64,000 bases of DNA from Paracoxiella cheracis (GCF_049348705.1 NZ_CP186485.1:1674001-1738000); one strand, 5' to 3'; positions 17,118 to 27,562 are shown, counted from the stretch's first letter. Made by a program: numbers and translations. The notes: generated by a model not told the origin, from the letters alone.

Positions 17118-17603
17118 TTATTGCTGTTTCAAATTCGCTGACGAAATCAACTGTCGGAAAGAGACACACCACACAACGACCGATTTTATCTTGCTAAAAT
17201 CGATATCTGATGGCACTTGATAGACTTGACTACCACTAAAGCTCTTCAGCATGCCAAGATCGTAATTTTTAGCAGTTTGAAACGCCCGTTTTGTTGTAAT
17301 GTTAGCTGACTCAGACAAGTAAATATGAAACGCAGGCCCCGGACCCACTTCAAAATTTTTATTTAGAAAGACTTCGTATTTCGAACCATCTTTATAGATC
17401 GTGACATTTCCCTTACCATAATGCACTCGATCAAATCCAATAAAACTTCCTTTGGCCACAATCATTTTACTCGCCATATTTACGATTTGCTCATTCACTT
17501 GTGGAGGTGGAAATAAAAAAGGATAAAAAATTACTGTTAATGCAACACCAATAATAAATCCAATTACCAAAGTCACAAAGCTGATAAGCCATGTTTTTTT
17601 CAT
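17118..17603 (-). CDS. DM13-domain membrane-anchored protein
   Basis: The protein has about 161 residues. An N-terminal membrane segment (MKKTWLISFVTLVIGFIIG) is followed by a domain exposed outside the membrane. This domain has the DM13 pattern: FDRVHYGKGNVTIY, NFEVGPGPAFHIYLS, YDLGMLKSFSGSQVYQVP and SVVVWCVSF. DM13 domains have been proposed to take part in redox or electron-transfer reactions through a conserved cysteine, and the WC pair is present here. I start at 17603 because the open frame further upstream overlaps nuoN. The gene follows nuoN by 23 bases and may be transcribed with the nuo operon. Confidence 0.8.
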   Translation of the reverse strand: MKKTWLISFVTLVIGFIIGVALTVIFYPFLFPPPQVNEQIVNMASKMIVAKGSFIGFDRVHYGKGNVTIYKDGSKYEVFLNKNFEVGPGPAFHIYLSESANITTKRAFQTAKNYDLGMLKSFSGSQVYQVPSDIDFSKIKSVVVWCVSFRQLISSANLKQQ

Positions 17604-17626
17604 TGACGTACTCCTTATTTTAACTA

Positions 17627-19075
17627 CTAAAAAGCTAGATGCGATAACGCAAATAACCAACCGGGAAATATACCAATTGCCAAAACAGCCAGACAATTTA
17701 TCGTTATGGCAATTTTTAAATCGAGCGTGTAATGAATGGGTTCTGGGATTTTTTCCAGACGTTCGAAAAACATCACCTTCACCACACGAATATAATAGTA
17801 GGCACCCACAATCGCGAATAATACAGCCACCACCGCCAACCAAACAAAGTGCGCCATGATTAACGCTTCTAACACGCCCACTTTAGCAATGAATCCTACT
17901 AACGGTGGTACACCCGCTAATGAAAACATCATTAACATCATTAAAAATGCTAACCATGGATTCCGATTACCTAAGCCAGCAAGGTCTTTTAGATCTTCGG
18001 CCTCAAAGCCTGCCTTGCTCATTAAAATCAACATGCCAAATGACCCTAACGTCATGATAGCATAAGTGATCGTGTAAAACATCGCCGCGGCATAACCGCG
18101 TTGCGTCGCACAAAGAATACCTAATAACATATAACCCATGTGTGCAATAGAAGAATACGCTAACAGTCGTTTAACATTTGTTTGTACGATTGCTGCAAAA
18201 TTTCCGATACCCATCGATAAAATAGCAATGACAATTAATAATTCCTGCCATTGGATATGCAATCCGGGTAATGCATCGACCAGCAATCGAATGATCATTG
18301 CAAATCCTGCAATTTTTGGGGCAGTGGAAATAAACAGCGTAACGGATGTTGGCGCGCCATCATACACATCGGGTATCCACATATGAAACGGTGCTGCACC
18401 TATTTTAAAAGCCAGCCCTGCGATGATGAAAACTAAGCCAAATATGAGTATTAAATGTTGATTGGCGGGTATAGCAGCAATCACCTTAGCGATAGTAAGC
18501 ATGTCTAAGCTCTTCGTAGCACCGAATATCATGGATAATCCGTAAAGCAACATGCCAGAGGCTAATGCGCCAATCACAAAATACTTCATTGCAGCTTCAA
18601 CACAACGCGTTTTGTCACGCTGCATCGCAACCATGGCATATGTCGGCAGTGCTAACAATTCAACCCCCAAAAACAAGGTTAAAAGGTTATGCGAAGAAAC
18701 CAAAACCATCATGCCAACCATGGACAACAATGCCAGCACGTAGAACTCACTGCGTGGAATTTTGCGATCGTCGTTGTATTGACGAGAGTAAACAAAGGTT
18801 AAAAACACTGACAAATAAATAAATATTTTCAACACCACTGCAAGTCGGTCTAAAATAAAGCTTTGACCGAATGTCGAGACCGTTTGGGCATTATCAAAGT
18901 GCGCATAGACATGCCAGGTCAACCACCCAGCGATAACTAAAGTGATTAGAGACAAATAGTAAACGATGTGTTGACGCTTAGACGCGAACGCGCCTGTCAA
19001 TAATGCAATCAACGCCATCACCACAACAAACATTTCTGGAATGAGTGGAATTAAATTAGGTAATTTATCTACCAT
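17627..19075 (-). CDS. nuoN: NADH-quinone oxidoreductase subunit N
   Basis: One of the three antiporter-like proton-pumping subunits in the membrane arm of complex I. The 482-residue protein is almost entirely membrane helices. Family motifs include YFVIGALASGMLLYGLS, the lysine-bearing KIGAAPFHMWIPDVYDGAP, and LLAYSSIAHMGYMLLG. The start MVDKLPNLIPLIPE fits the family. Last nuo gene of the operon, 79 bases after nuoM. Confidence 0.95.
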   Translation of the reverse strand: MVDKLPNLIPLIPEMFVVVMALIALLTGAFASKRQHIVYYLSLITLVIAGWLTWHVYAHFDNAQTVSTFGQSFILDRLAVVLKIFIYLSVFLTFVYSRQYNDDRKIPRSEFYVLALLSMVGMMVLVSSHNLLTLFLGVELLALPTYAMVAMQRDKTRCVEAAMKYFVIGALASGMLLYGLSMIFGATKSLDMLTIAKVIAAIPANQHLILIFGLVFIIAGLAFKIGAAPFHMWIPDVYDGAPTSVTLFISTAPKIAGFAMIIRLLVDALPGLHIQWQELLIVIAILSMGIGNFAAIVQTNVKRLLAYSSIAHMGYMLLGILCATQRGYAAAMFYTITYAIMTLGSFGMLILMSKAGFEAEDLKDLAGLGNRNPWLAFLMMLMMFSLAGVPPLVGFIAKVGVLEALIMAHFVWLAVVAVLFAIVGAYYYIRVVKVMFFERLEKIPEPIHYTLDLKIAITINCLAVLAIGIFPGWLFALSHLAF

Positions 19076-19154
19076 ACTCGTTACTACTTGCCCCCTAAAT
19101 AAAGGCCATGAAACTCACAACCTATAATATAATTAAGCGAATCTTTATTCACCC

Positions 19155-20672
19155 CTACAACCTCGACTGTAAACTAAGCTGCAACAAGTGCCCGATCGTT
19201 GCATGAAACACATTTAGTAGCGAATTCGGATAAACACCGATCCACACTACGGCAGCCGTTAATAAAACAAAGATAAGTGTATCGCTCATACCAATATCTT
19301 TTAATTGTGCCACCGGCTGGTTGGTAATAGCGCCAAAGAAAACGCGTTTAAACATCCACAATGTATAAGCAGCTCCGATCACCAAGGTAGATGCAGCAAA
19401 GAAAGTCACCCAAAAACTTGCTTTGAACGTGCTGAGTAAAACCATAAATTCACCCACAAAGCCAGATGTGCCTGGCAAGCCGACATTCGACATGGCAAAT
19501 ACCATGAAAAACGCGGCGAAATGCGGCATCGTCTTCGCAATACCGCCAAAATCTTTTATGTAACGGGTGTGCAGTTGCTCATACAACACACCGAACGCCA
19601 AGAACATCGCACCTGCGCCAAACGCGTGCGATATCATTTGTGTCATCGCCCCTTCAAGCGACAAATACGCATCCTGTACTTTACCTGTTTTTTCAACGAT
19701 GACATACAGCATGAATGCACCCAAGGTCACGAATCCCATGTGCGCCACCGAAGAGTAGGCAATCAACTTTTTCATGTCGGTTTGGGCAATCGCAATAAAA
19801 CCGATATACACGATAGCAACCAACGATAAAATAATCATGAGCCAATCTAAATGGCGGCTCGCATCAGGCACAATTGGCAAACTAAATCGCAGAAAACCGT
19901 ACGCACCTAATTTCAGCATCAAGGCTGCTAACACAACAGAGCCACCGACGGGCGCCTCCGTATGCGCATCTGGTAACCAGGTATGCACCGGCCACATCGG
20001 CACTTTGATCGCAAAGGCAATTAAAAAGCCGACGAAAATGAGAATTTGAACGGGCATGGTGATCTTTAAATGATAGTAATCGAGAATGTAAAAACTGCCT
20101 GAATGTAAGCGCAAATAGAGCAAGGCGACTAGCAATAAAGCAGAGCCAAAAAACGTATACAAGAAAAACTTAATGGCAGCATAAGAACGTTTTTCCATAC
20201 CCCAGATCCCGATACTCAAATACATCGGAATCAGCATTGCTTCCCAAAAGAAATAAAACAACATCGAATCTAAAGAGGCAAACACGCCAACGACGGCACC
20301 TTGCATCACTAAGAATGCTGCTAAATATAGACCTACCTTTTTCTTTACCATGGTCCACGATGCCAACACAATCAACATCGTAGTAAAACACGTTAACACG
20401 ATCAACGGCATCGAAATACCATCGACACCTAAATCATAATCAATTTTCAAAGAAGGCACCCAAGCGAAATGCTCAGTGAACTGCATCGCTGATGTATTGC
20501 GATCAAACGCAAAATACATGATAACGCTTAACGCAAAAATAACGATCGAAATAATAAGCGCTGAAACACGTGCTTGATTGTCACGCTCGGGCTTATTGAG
20601 CAGGGCAACGGGAATGGCGCCTAAAACAGGCAACCAAATTAATGTACTGAGTATAGGGATATGTCCAAACAT
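19155..20672 (-). CDS. nuoM: NADH-quinone oxidoreductase subunit M
   Basis: Antiporter-like proton-pumping subunit of complex I, 505 residues with about 14 membrane helices. The key glutamate is visible in FFFWEAMLIPMYLSIG. The lysine-containing channel segment is AFAIKVPMWPVHTWLPDAHTEAP, and AYSSVAHMGFVTLG follows. It is separated from nuoL by one base, so translation is probably coupled. Confidence 0.95.
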   Translation of the reverse strand: MFGHIPILSTLIWLPVLGAIPVALLNKPERDNQARVSALIISIVIFALSVIMYFAFDRNTSAMQFTEHFAWVPSLKIDYDLGVDGISMPLIVLTCFTTMLIVLASWTMVKKKVGLYLAAFLVMQGAVVGVFASLDSMLFYFFWEAMLIPMYLSIGIWGMEKRSYAAIKFFLYTFFGSALLLVALLYLRLHSGSFYILDYYHLKITMPVQILIFVGFLIAFAIKVPMWPVHTWLPDAHTEAPVGGSVVLAALMLKLGAYGFLRFSLPIVPDASRHLDWLMIILSLVAIVYIGFIAIAQTDMKKLIAYSSVAHMGFVTLGAFMLYVIVEKTGKVQDAYLSLEGAMTQMISHAFGAGAMFLAFGVLYEQLHTRYIKDFGGIAKTMPHFAAFFMVFAMSNVGLPGTSGFVGEFMVLLSTFKASFWVTFFAASTLVIGAAYTLWMFKRVFFGAITNQPVAQLKDIGMSDTLIFVLLTAAVVWIGVYPNSLLNVFHATIGHLLQLSLQSRL

Positions 20673-20673
20673 C

Positions 20674-22641
20674 TTATGCTAAAACCAACCAAATCAAAAA
20701 TGCCAATAAGCCTAATATCATCACAAAAACGTAATGATATAGGTACCCTGATTGTAAACGTCGCATCAATCTCGCCACTCGATTCGCACTTCGTCCCGAA
20801 CCATCAACCATGAAGTTGTCGATGAGCTTCAAATCACCAAATTTGAAAAAGAAATCAGCGAGCCTTGTACCGCCGCGAACAAAAACAAGTGAATTAAGAG
20901 CATCAAAGCCATATTGTTCGATCAGAATACGATACAAAAAGGGCAGATAACGTTTTAAGAATACTGGGATCTTCGGCGCGACAATTACCATGAACCAGGC
21001 AGACACAACACCGCCCACCGAAAACCAAAATGGGACCGTTAAGGGTGAATCATAAAACATCTGAAAGGCGCCTTTATAGCTGCTCGCCATTTCGGCCAAC
21101 ACATTATATTTTGGTAATACAAAAACACTGTTTCCTAAAAGACTCGGTACAGCATATAATATCGGATAGATCATAAACATGCCTAAAAACACGGCGGGAA
21201 TCGCCAAACCAATCTGCGCAAAGCGCATCGACCAATGCGTTTCTTTCAGTTTTTTGCGCAAGGATTCATCCATGCGTTCTTTAGTATGAAAAGCCATGAA
21301 AAAGGCACGAAAAATATAATAGCCTGTCACAAAAGCCCCGACGAGCAAACAAATATAACCGTACTCAGAGCCTGTTAATGTGGATCGATGCACAGCATCG
21401 ATGATGGAGTCTTTCGAATAAAACCCCGAAAACGGTGGAATCGCAGAAAGTGCTAACGCGCCGATTAAAAACGTCACATACGTTACCGGCAAATATTTTT
21501 TCAAATTACCCATCTTTCGTAGATCTTGCTCATGATGCATCGCGATGATCACCGAACCCGCCGACAAGAAGAGTAAGGCTTTAAAACATGCATGCGTGAG
21601 CAAATGAAAAATACCCGCTGAATAGGCTGAAACACCATCGGCCGCCATCATATAGCCCAACTGCGACATGGTGGAATACGCAATGACACGTTTAATATCA
21701 AATTCCACAAAGGCTAATAAACCGGTAAAGAGCGCACCCGTTGCTCCGATAATTAACACCATACTCAACGCCACGTGCGAAAATTCAAATAGCGGTGACA
21801 TGCGTGCCACCATAAACACACCCGCCGTTACCATAGTGGCCGCGTGAATTAATGCAGAAATCGGTGTCGGACCTTCCATCGATTCAGGCAACCACACATG
21901 CAGCGGCATTTGTGCCGACTTGCCCATTGCACCAATAAACAACAAAATACAAATGACAGTGATAACAGACCAGTGCGTACCCGGGAAAATCGTGATAGTC
22001 GCGTGAAGGAGTTTATCGACCCCTGCAAAAACGGTGCGATAATCCAACGTACCAAAATTATCGAGAATGGCCGCAAGACCTAAAACAAACCCAAAGTCCC
22101 CAACACGGTTAACCAAGAATGCCTTGAGACTTCCAATGGCCGCCGATTCCTTTTGGAACCAAAAACCAATTAATAAATAAGATACCAAGCCAACACCTTC
22201 CCAACCAAAAAACAATTGGAAGAAATTGTTGGCGCTGCACAACATCAACATCATAAAGGTAAATAGCGAAACATAGCTGAAAAACCGCTCGTAACCAGGA
22301 TCGTCGGCCATGTAACCAACGCTATAAATATGGACCAAAGTAGAAACAAACGTGACAATCAACATCATCAACGCGGTTAACTGATCGATCATGAAACCGA
22401 CATCGAACTGAAAGCTACCGGATACACCCCACGTATAAAGTGTGCCATAGAAGCTTGCGACATCAAAAATAACCAGTTTGAAAATAGTCGCCGCACAGCT
22501 CAGTGAAAGCAGCATTAGTAGAATTGTGGACCCATGCGCGCCACGATGCCCCACGCGCTTGCCACCAATGCCCGCGATCAAACTCCCCAACAGCGGAGCA
22601 AACACAGTAACTACTGTCAAATTGCGTATTAATTCGTGCAT
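20674..22641 (-). CDS. nuoL: NADH-quinone oxidoreductase subunit L
   Basis: The largest antiporter-like subunit of complex I, at the distal end of the membrane arm and carrying the long lateral helix. The 655-residue protein shows FFGWEGVGLVSYLLIGFW, KSAQMPLHVWLPESMEGPTP, ALIHAATMVTAGVFM and AYSTMSQLGYMM. The C-terminal extension beyond residue 500 corresponds to the lateral helix and the last membrane segment. It lies 69 bases after nuoK. Confidence 0.96.
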   Translation of the reverse strand: MHELIRNLTVVTVFAPLLGSLIAGIGGKRVGHRGAHGSTILLMLLSLSCAATIFKLVIFDVASFYGTLYTWGVSGSFQFDVGFMIDQLTALMMLIVTFVSTLVHIYSVGYMADDPGYERFFSYVSLFTFMMLMLCSANNFFQLFFGWEGVGLVSYLLIGFWFQKESAAIGSLKAFLVNRVGDFGFVLGLAAILDNFGTLDYRTVFAGVDKLLHATITIFPGTHWSVITVICILLFIGAMGKSAQMPLHVWLPESMEGPTPISALIHAATMVTAGVFMVARMSPLFEFSHVALSMVLIIGATGALFTGLLAFVEFDIKRVIAYSTMSQLGYMMAADGVSAYSAGIFHLLTHACFKALLFLSAGSVIIAMHHEQDLRKMGNLKKYLPVTYVTFLIGALALSAIPPFSGFYSKDSIIDAVHRSTLTGSEYGYICLLVGAFVTGYYIFRAFFMAFHTKERMDESLRKKLKETHWSMRFAQIGLAIPAVFLGMFMIYPILYAVPSLLGNSVFVLPKYNVLAEMASSYKGAFQMFYDSPLTVPFWFSVGGVVSAWFMVIVAPKIPVFLKRYLPFLYRILIEQYGFDALNSLVFVRGGTRLADFFFKFGDLKLIDNFMVDGSGRSANRVARLMRRLQSGYLYHYVFVMILGLLAFLIWLVLA

Positions 22642-22710
22642 TTAAAAAAACCCTATAAGTATCTCTCTTGCATCGCTCCCTGTCCGAACATTCAGCCCAG
22701 GCAGCGTGCC

Positions 22711-23016
22711 TCACCCCTTCAAAATATTCATATCGGCGACATTAATGCTGCCACGCCGACGATAGAATAACACTAAGATAGCTAGTCCAATCGCCGATTC
22801 GGCCGCTGCAACCGTCAAAATAAAAAATACAAAAATCTCACCAGATCCCACTGTGAGATACTGCGCAAATGCAATAAAATTCGTATTCACTGCGAGCAAC
22901 ATCACCTCAATACACATTAACAAAACGATTAAGTTCTTACGATTAATCACGATTCCGGCAAAACTCAAGCCAAATAAGATCGCTCCGATTATCAAATAAT
23001 AACTTAAAGGAATCAT
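22711..23016 (-). CDS. nuoK: NADH-quinone oxidoreductase subunit K
   Basis: Small membrane subunit of complex I, 101 residues with three membrane helices. The glutamates used in proton translocation are visible in LLMCIEVMLLAVNTNF and VAAAESAIGLAI. Its start overlaps the nuoJ stop by four bases (ATGA), indicating coupled translation. Confidence 0.95.
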   Translation of the reverse strand: MIPLSYYLIIGAILFGLSFAGIVINRKNLIVLLMCIEVMLLAVNTNFIAFAQYLTVGSGEIFVFFILTVAAAESAIGLAILVLFYRRRGSINVADMNILKG

Positions 23017-23618
23017 CGCTTTTCCGCCTTCATTTTTACAACTCGTAATCGATTTTTCTTCGACGCCATCAGTTGCTTAGCAATATTCTGCGCCTTTGTG
23101 TTCGGTTTGCGACCATAAAATGCCAGGGTAATCGCTGCGATTATGGCGACTAATAATATGATCGAAGCGATTTCAAACGGCAGCAAATAATCTGTATAAA
23201 GCAGGTTCCCCATCGCCTTTACATTACTGAAATTTGCCGGCAAATGTGTCAAATGTGATGTGGCGCTCGGCAAATGTTTCGGCAATACCACCACAACCAT
23301 CGTGGCGATTAACAACAACATGATAAGAATTCCAATCGGCAGGAATCGCACGAATTGCTCTCGTATTTTGGAGAGATCGATATTCAGCATCATCACCACA
23401 AACAAGAATAGTGTCATTACGGCGCCAACATAGACAAATATGAGTATCAGCGCTAAAAATTCTGCTTGCAACATCATCCACAATATCGCACTCGCAAAAA
23501 AGGCTAGCACTAAAAACAAGATAGAATGCACAGGATTGCGCGACACGATAACCATCACTGCCGCAGCAATGAGCACAATCGCAAAAATAAAAAATATAAC
23601 CTGATATGTTGGAAACAC
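23013..23618 (-). CDS. nuoJ: NADH-quinone oxidoreductase subunit J
   Basis: Membrane subunit of complex I, 201 residues with five predicted helices. The family features SRNPVHSILFLVLAFF and the segment LALILIFVYVGAVMTLFLF, which contains the pi-bulge helix, are present. A basic C-terminal tail ends KAEKR. It overlaps nuoK by four bases and follows nuoI by 13 bases. Confidence 0.95.
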   Translation of the reverse strand: MFPTYQVIFFIFAIVLIAAAVMVIVSRNPVHSILFLVLAFFASAILWMMLQAEFLALILIFVYVGAVMTLFLFVVMMLNIDLSKIREQFVRFLPIGILIMLLLIATMVVVVLPKHLPSATSHLTHLPANFSNVKAMGNLLYTDYLLPFEIASIILLVAIIAAITLAFYGRKPNTKAQNIAKQLMASKKNRLRVVKMKAEKR

Positions 23619-23631
23619 TCGTTAAAAACTC

Positions 23632-24126
23632 CTATCTATATTTCTTATCTTTATCCAAATCCTCAGCGATCGATTTTTCATACAGATCACCAATCATCAA
23701 TAATTTTTCTTTTGTTAAGATATTATCGCCTCGATCTTTAATCGCATAATGCATTTCAGGGGTCAAGACAATCGCATCAACGGGGCAAGCTTCTTGACAA
23801 AAACCACAGTTAATGCATTTGAACGCATCAATATCATACAACGTTGTGCGACGAGAGCCATCTTCTTCTCGAGGGCCCGCTTCAATTGTAATGGCGCAAG
23901 CCGGACAAACGGCTTCACACAGTTTACACGCAATGCAACGCTCTTCACCATTGGGATAACGACGCAATGCCAGCATGCCTCGAAATCGGAAAGAGCTAGG
24001 CACTTGTTCTTCGGGGTATTGTATCGTGACTTTTCGTCGAAAATAATAACGAAGCGTGAGTGCCATTCCTCTTAGCATCTCTAAGAGTAATATTTTTCTG
24101 ATTAATTTCGTTATTCTATTCATCAT
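23632..24126 (-). CDS. nuoI: NADH-quinone oxidoreductase subunit I (two 4Fe-4S clusters)
   Basis: Ferredoxin-like subunit of the peripheral arm that carries clusters N6a and N6b. The two motifs CIACKLCEAVCPACAI and CINCGFCQEACPVDAI are complete. With the start MMNRITKL at 24126 the product has 164 residues, the usual size. The open frame runs further upstream only because it crosses nuoH. The ATG overlaps the nuoH stop by one base (TGATG). Confidence 0.95.
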   Translation of the reverse strand: MMNRITKLIRKILLLEMLRGMALTLRYYFRRKVTIQYPEEQVPSSFRFRGMLALRRYPNGEERCIACKLCEAVCPACAITIEAGPREEDGSRRTTLYDIDAFKCINCGFCQEACPVDAIVLTPEMHYAIKDRGDNILTKEKLLMIGDLYEKSIAEDLDKDKKYR

Positions 24127-25151
24127 CAAAACCAATGCGTCAAATGAAATTCTACAAAAAATCCAATCACAATAATCCATACAATGGTTATCGGTATTAA
24201 CACCTTCCATCCCAAATGCATGATTTGATCGTAGCGATAGCGAGGAAATGTGGCTCTCATCCAAAAATACAAAAATATAAAAAACGAGAGCTTTAATAAA
24301 AACCAAATAATGCCAGGCACCCACGCAAACGCTTCTTGCAGACCGGGTATACCCTGGAATGGTGATAACCATCCTCCCAAAAATAGAGTCGTACCGATAG
24401 CGGAGACTAAAACCATGTTGGCATATTCGGCGAGGAAAAATAGCGCAAATGCCATACCCGAATATTCAACATGAAAACCCGCTACGATTTCAGACTCACC
24501 TTCTGCCACATCAAATGGCAATCGATTCGTTTCCGCAACAGCAGACACCCAATAGACGAAAAATAACGGCAACAACGGTAACCAAAACCAATGCCAAAAT
24601 CCGCCACTTTGACGCATGACGATATCCTGTAGGTTCATGCTGCCAGCCGCCAACAAAACACCGACTAATGCAAAACCCATCGCAATCTCATAGGAAACCA
24701 CTTGAGCTGCTGAGCGCAGTGCACCAAAAAACGCGTATTTCGAGTTTGATGCCCACCCAGCCACCAAAATGCCATAAACACCGAGTGAAGTCATTGCAAA
24801 TAGAAATAATAATCCAGCATTTACATTAGCCAAAACCCACCCTTGATTAACAGGAATTACTGACCACGCCGCCAAGGCAGGCGCTAATGCTAAGACCGGC
24901 GCAATGATGAACAGATAGCGGTTAGAAGCGCTCGGTATGATAATTTCTTTTAATATGAGTTTCAGCGTATCGGCAATCGGTTGTGCAAAGCCGCGCGGAC
25001 CCACACGGTTTGGACCAATACGCCCTTGAATGTAACCGATGATTTTACGTTCAGCGAATGTTAAAAACGCTACGATTATAAACAGTGGAATCAAGATAAA
25101 AATAATCTTAACAATGATCCAAATTAATGTGAGTATTTGTTCACCAAACAC
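24126..25151 (-). CDS. nuoH: NADH-quinone oxidoreductase subunit H
   Basis: Membrane subunit that forms part of the quinone-binding site at the junction with the peripheral arm. The signature AERKIIGYIQGRIGPNRVGP is followed by EIAMGFALVGVL, AETNRLPFDVAEGESEIVAGF and the C-terminal RATFPRYRYDQIM. I chose a GTG start at 25151 that overlaps the nuoG TAG stop by one base; it gives 341 residues. The longer frame would run into nuoG. Non-ATG start is inferred from spacing and family length. Confidence 0.92.
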   Translation of the reverse strand: MFGEQILTLIWIIVKIIFILIPLFIIVAFLTFAERKIIGYIQGRIGPNRVGPRGFAQPIADTLKLILKEIIIPSASNRYLFIIAPVLALAPALAAWSVIPVNQGWVLANVNAGLLFLFAMTSLGVYGILVAGWASNSKYAFFGALRSAAQVVSYEIAMGFALVGVLLAAGSMNLQDIVMRQSGGFWHWFWLPLLPLFFVYWVSAVAETNRLPFDVAEGESEIVAGFHVEYSGMAFALFFLAEYANMVLVSAIGTTLFLGGWLSPFQGIPGLQEAFAWVPGIIWFLLKLSFFIFLYFWMRATFPRYRYDQIMHLGWKVLIPITIVWIIVIGFFVEFHLTHWF

Positions 25152-27523
25152 TATGCTTGCTCCAAAATTACCGCTGCTTCCGCTTGACCAAACCCTGCAG
25201 TTTCTTGCAACCCACAAGGAATTAAGACCGTGTCATCAGCCAATTTATCATTAATCACCAAAGGTAATGTCACACGGCTGTCGCCCTGAACGGCCGTGAC
25301 ATTACGATGTTCTTGTAAGTTTAAGGCTGCCGCTGTTTTTGCATTTAAAGCAATACTCGCGATATCACTTGCCAATGTTTCCTGAAGCGGCGCAGACCGA
25401 CGCACCAAACTATTAGCGCGATACATGGGCCATGGTGCCAAACGCATCAGTTCACCTTGATGCAATTTTATCTTCGGTATTACCTGTTCGCCAGGCTGCT
25501 TAGCCGACATTTCATCCACTTGTTTTTTGATTTCATGATGGACTTCATGTACGGTTTTATAATCAAAACCGTTTAGCTCTAATAAATTACCCAAGACGCG
25601 TAGTACTTTCCATGCGGGCTTTGAATCTTCTTCTGGCAAACTAATTGCAGAAAATGATTGCCAGGTTCCTTCAACGTTAACATAAGTTCCAGCCGTACCC
25701 ACATAGTTTGTGATGGGTAAAATAAAATCTGCATATTTTTCCATTTCGGCAGTTGCAAACGGCGTTAAGCACACCACAAATCTTGCATCGTTTAATGCTT
25801 TTAATGCTGCCGCCGAATACGCACAATCCAATTCGGGTTCAAAGTTTAATAAGAAATAACCACTAAGGGCATCGGTTGTTAATAGTGCTTTTGCATCCAA
25901 TCCTTTTTTATCGAGCTCAGCACCCGCTGGTCCGCGATGCGGAATCGCGCCCGCCAACCAAGCACCGGCAACATTCGCTCCTTCTGTTAGTACAGCCGTT
26001 TTAGCATCACTCAGTTTTGCGATAAGTTGCACCATCGCACGAATTTCTGATGCATTTGGATGATTAAGCGCATGCTCCCCGATAAAAATACCTGCTTTTC
26101 CAGCTTTTTTGAGCGTGCTCGCAATTTCTTTGGCATGCTCGCTCGGTGTAATATCTGCTAATTCAGCAATATTCTGTTTAGCCTCTTCAGCCAATGCTTT
26201 GGCTATTTCGGCTAATGCCAAAACCATTTGCTGCGACGGCGCAATTATTTTTTGGTGCAGGTTAAAAATATAGTCGTAATCCATCGCGTTCACTGCCATG
26301 ATTTTTGCTTCTTCTAAGAAAGCCTGATTCATGCGGTGACTGAGAATAGGTTGCTCAAAACGCACATTTGAGCCTACTAACAAAATTGCATTTAGATTCG
26401 GTATGTCAGCGATGGGGATGTTGGTAGACGGAAATGTAGGTGCTAATTGTTGATCCGAAAAATCCTGCTGACGAAAACGGTGATCGATATGCGGGCTGCC
26501 TAAGCTGCGCAGCAATTTTTGTAATAAGTAAAATTCTTCCACAGTAGAATTAGGTGATGCTAACGCAGCAATCTGATTAGCTCCTTCTTTTTCTACAACC
26601 GCTTTAACACAGCTTGTCACTGCTTGCAGTGCTGTCTCCCAACCTACTTCAACCCATTGAGTGCCTTTTTTCATGCGAGGTCGATAAACACGTGATTCAT
26701 GATACAAACCAAAGTGACTATAACGATCACGATCACTGATCCAGTTTTCATTGATAGCGTCATTTTCACGTGGCACTGCACGCATGACTTTTCGTTGCGG
26801 TGAATATTCTTCCCAACGATTGTGAACAAACGTGTTTGTGCCAACACAATCGTGTGGGCTCACAGAAGGATGTTCACGATATTCCCAACCCCGCCCGTTA
26901 TACCGAGCAGGTTTGTCGGTTAATGCGCCCACCGGACAAATATCGATGATATTGCCCGATAATTCTGATTTCAAAAAATGCTGCACGTAGGTGGTAATTT
27001 CTTCTTTTTCGCCGCGACCAATCACACCGAGTTCGCGCAACCCAGCAATTTCCTCACCAAAACGCACACAGCGCGTGCATTGAATACAACGCGTCATTTC
27101 CGTTTCGATCAGCGGGCCAATATCATCACTAAATACGGAGCGCTTGGGCTCATCATAATTCGAGCAACTTCGGCCAAATCCCATAGCAAGGTCTTGCAAT
27201 TCACACTCACCACCTTGATCACAGATGGGGCAGTCTAAAGGATGATTAATGAGTAAAAATTCCATGCCCGCACGCTGCGCATCCAAAGCTTTTTTGGATT
27301 GGGTGAATACTTTCATGCCGGGTGTAACAGGAGTTGCACACGCGGGTAAAGGCTTACCTACTTTTTCAACCTCAACTAAACACATGCGACAGTTCGCTGC
27401 GATCGATAGTTTTTTGTGGTAACAAAACCGTGGAATATAAATATCCATTGCATCGGCAGCCTCGATGATCGTCGTGCCATCATCGACGATGGTTTTTTTA
27501 CCATTTATCTCAATTTCAATCAT
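25151..27523 (-). CDS. nuoG: NADH-quinone oxidoreductase subunit G
   Basis: Largest peripheral subunit, carrying one 2Fe-2S cluster and several 4Fe-4S clusters. Visible are CYHKKLSIAANCRMCLVEVE (2Fe-2S), HPLDCPICDQGGECELQD (His-Cys3 cluster) and CIQCTRCVRFGEEIAG, followed by a molybdopterin-oxidoreductase-like domain that no longer binds molybdenum. The 790-residue length is at the short end for gammaproteobacteria and common in this order. It lies 39 bases after nuoF. Confidence 0.95.
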   Translation of the reverse strand: MIEIEINGKKTIVDDGTTIIEAADAMDIYIPRFCYHKKLSIAANCRMCLVEVEKVGKPLPACATPVTPGMKVFTQSKKALDAQRAGMEFLLINHPLDCPICDQGGECELQDLAMGFGRSCSNYDEPKRSVFSDDIGPLIETEMTRCIQCTRCVRFGEEIAGLRELGVIGRGEKEEITTYVQHFLKSELSGNIIDICPVGALTDKPARYNGRGWEYREHPSVSPHDCVGTNTFVHNRWEEYSPQRKVMRAVPRENDAINENWISDRDRYSHFGLYHESRVYRPRMKKGTQWVEVGWETALQAVTSCVKAVVEKEGANQIAALASPNSTVEEFYLLQKLLRSLGSPHIDHRFRQQDFSDQQLAPTFPSTNIPIADIPNLNAILLVGSNVRFEQPILSHRMNQAFLEEAKIMAVNAMDYDYIFNLHQKIIAPSQQMVLALAEIAKALAEEAKQNIAELADITPSEHAKEIASTLKKAGKAGIFIGEHALNHPNASEIRAMVQLIAKLSDAKTAVLTEGANVAGAWLAGAIPHRGPAGAELDKKGLDAKALLTTDALSGYFLLNFEPELDCAYSAAALKALNDARFVVCLTPFATAEMEKYADFILPITNYVGTAGTYVNVEGTWQSFSAISLPEEDSKPAWKVLRVLGNLLELNGFDYKTVHEVHHEIKKQVDEMSAKQPGEQVIPKIKLHQGELMRLAPWPMYRANSLVRRSAPLQETLASDIASIALNAKTAAALNLQEHRNVTAVQGDSRVTLPLVINDKLADDTVLIPCGLQETAGFGQAEAAVILEQA

Positions 27524-27562
27524 TGTTAACCTTTATTTTTCCTAATCCCCAATCCTTAATCC

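Noticed and set aside
17604..17843. Longer N-terminus for the DM13 protein
   Set aside because: The extension overlaps nuoN and contains no family-like sequence; the ATG at 17603 is followed directly by a membrane anchor.
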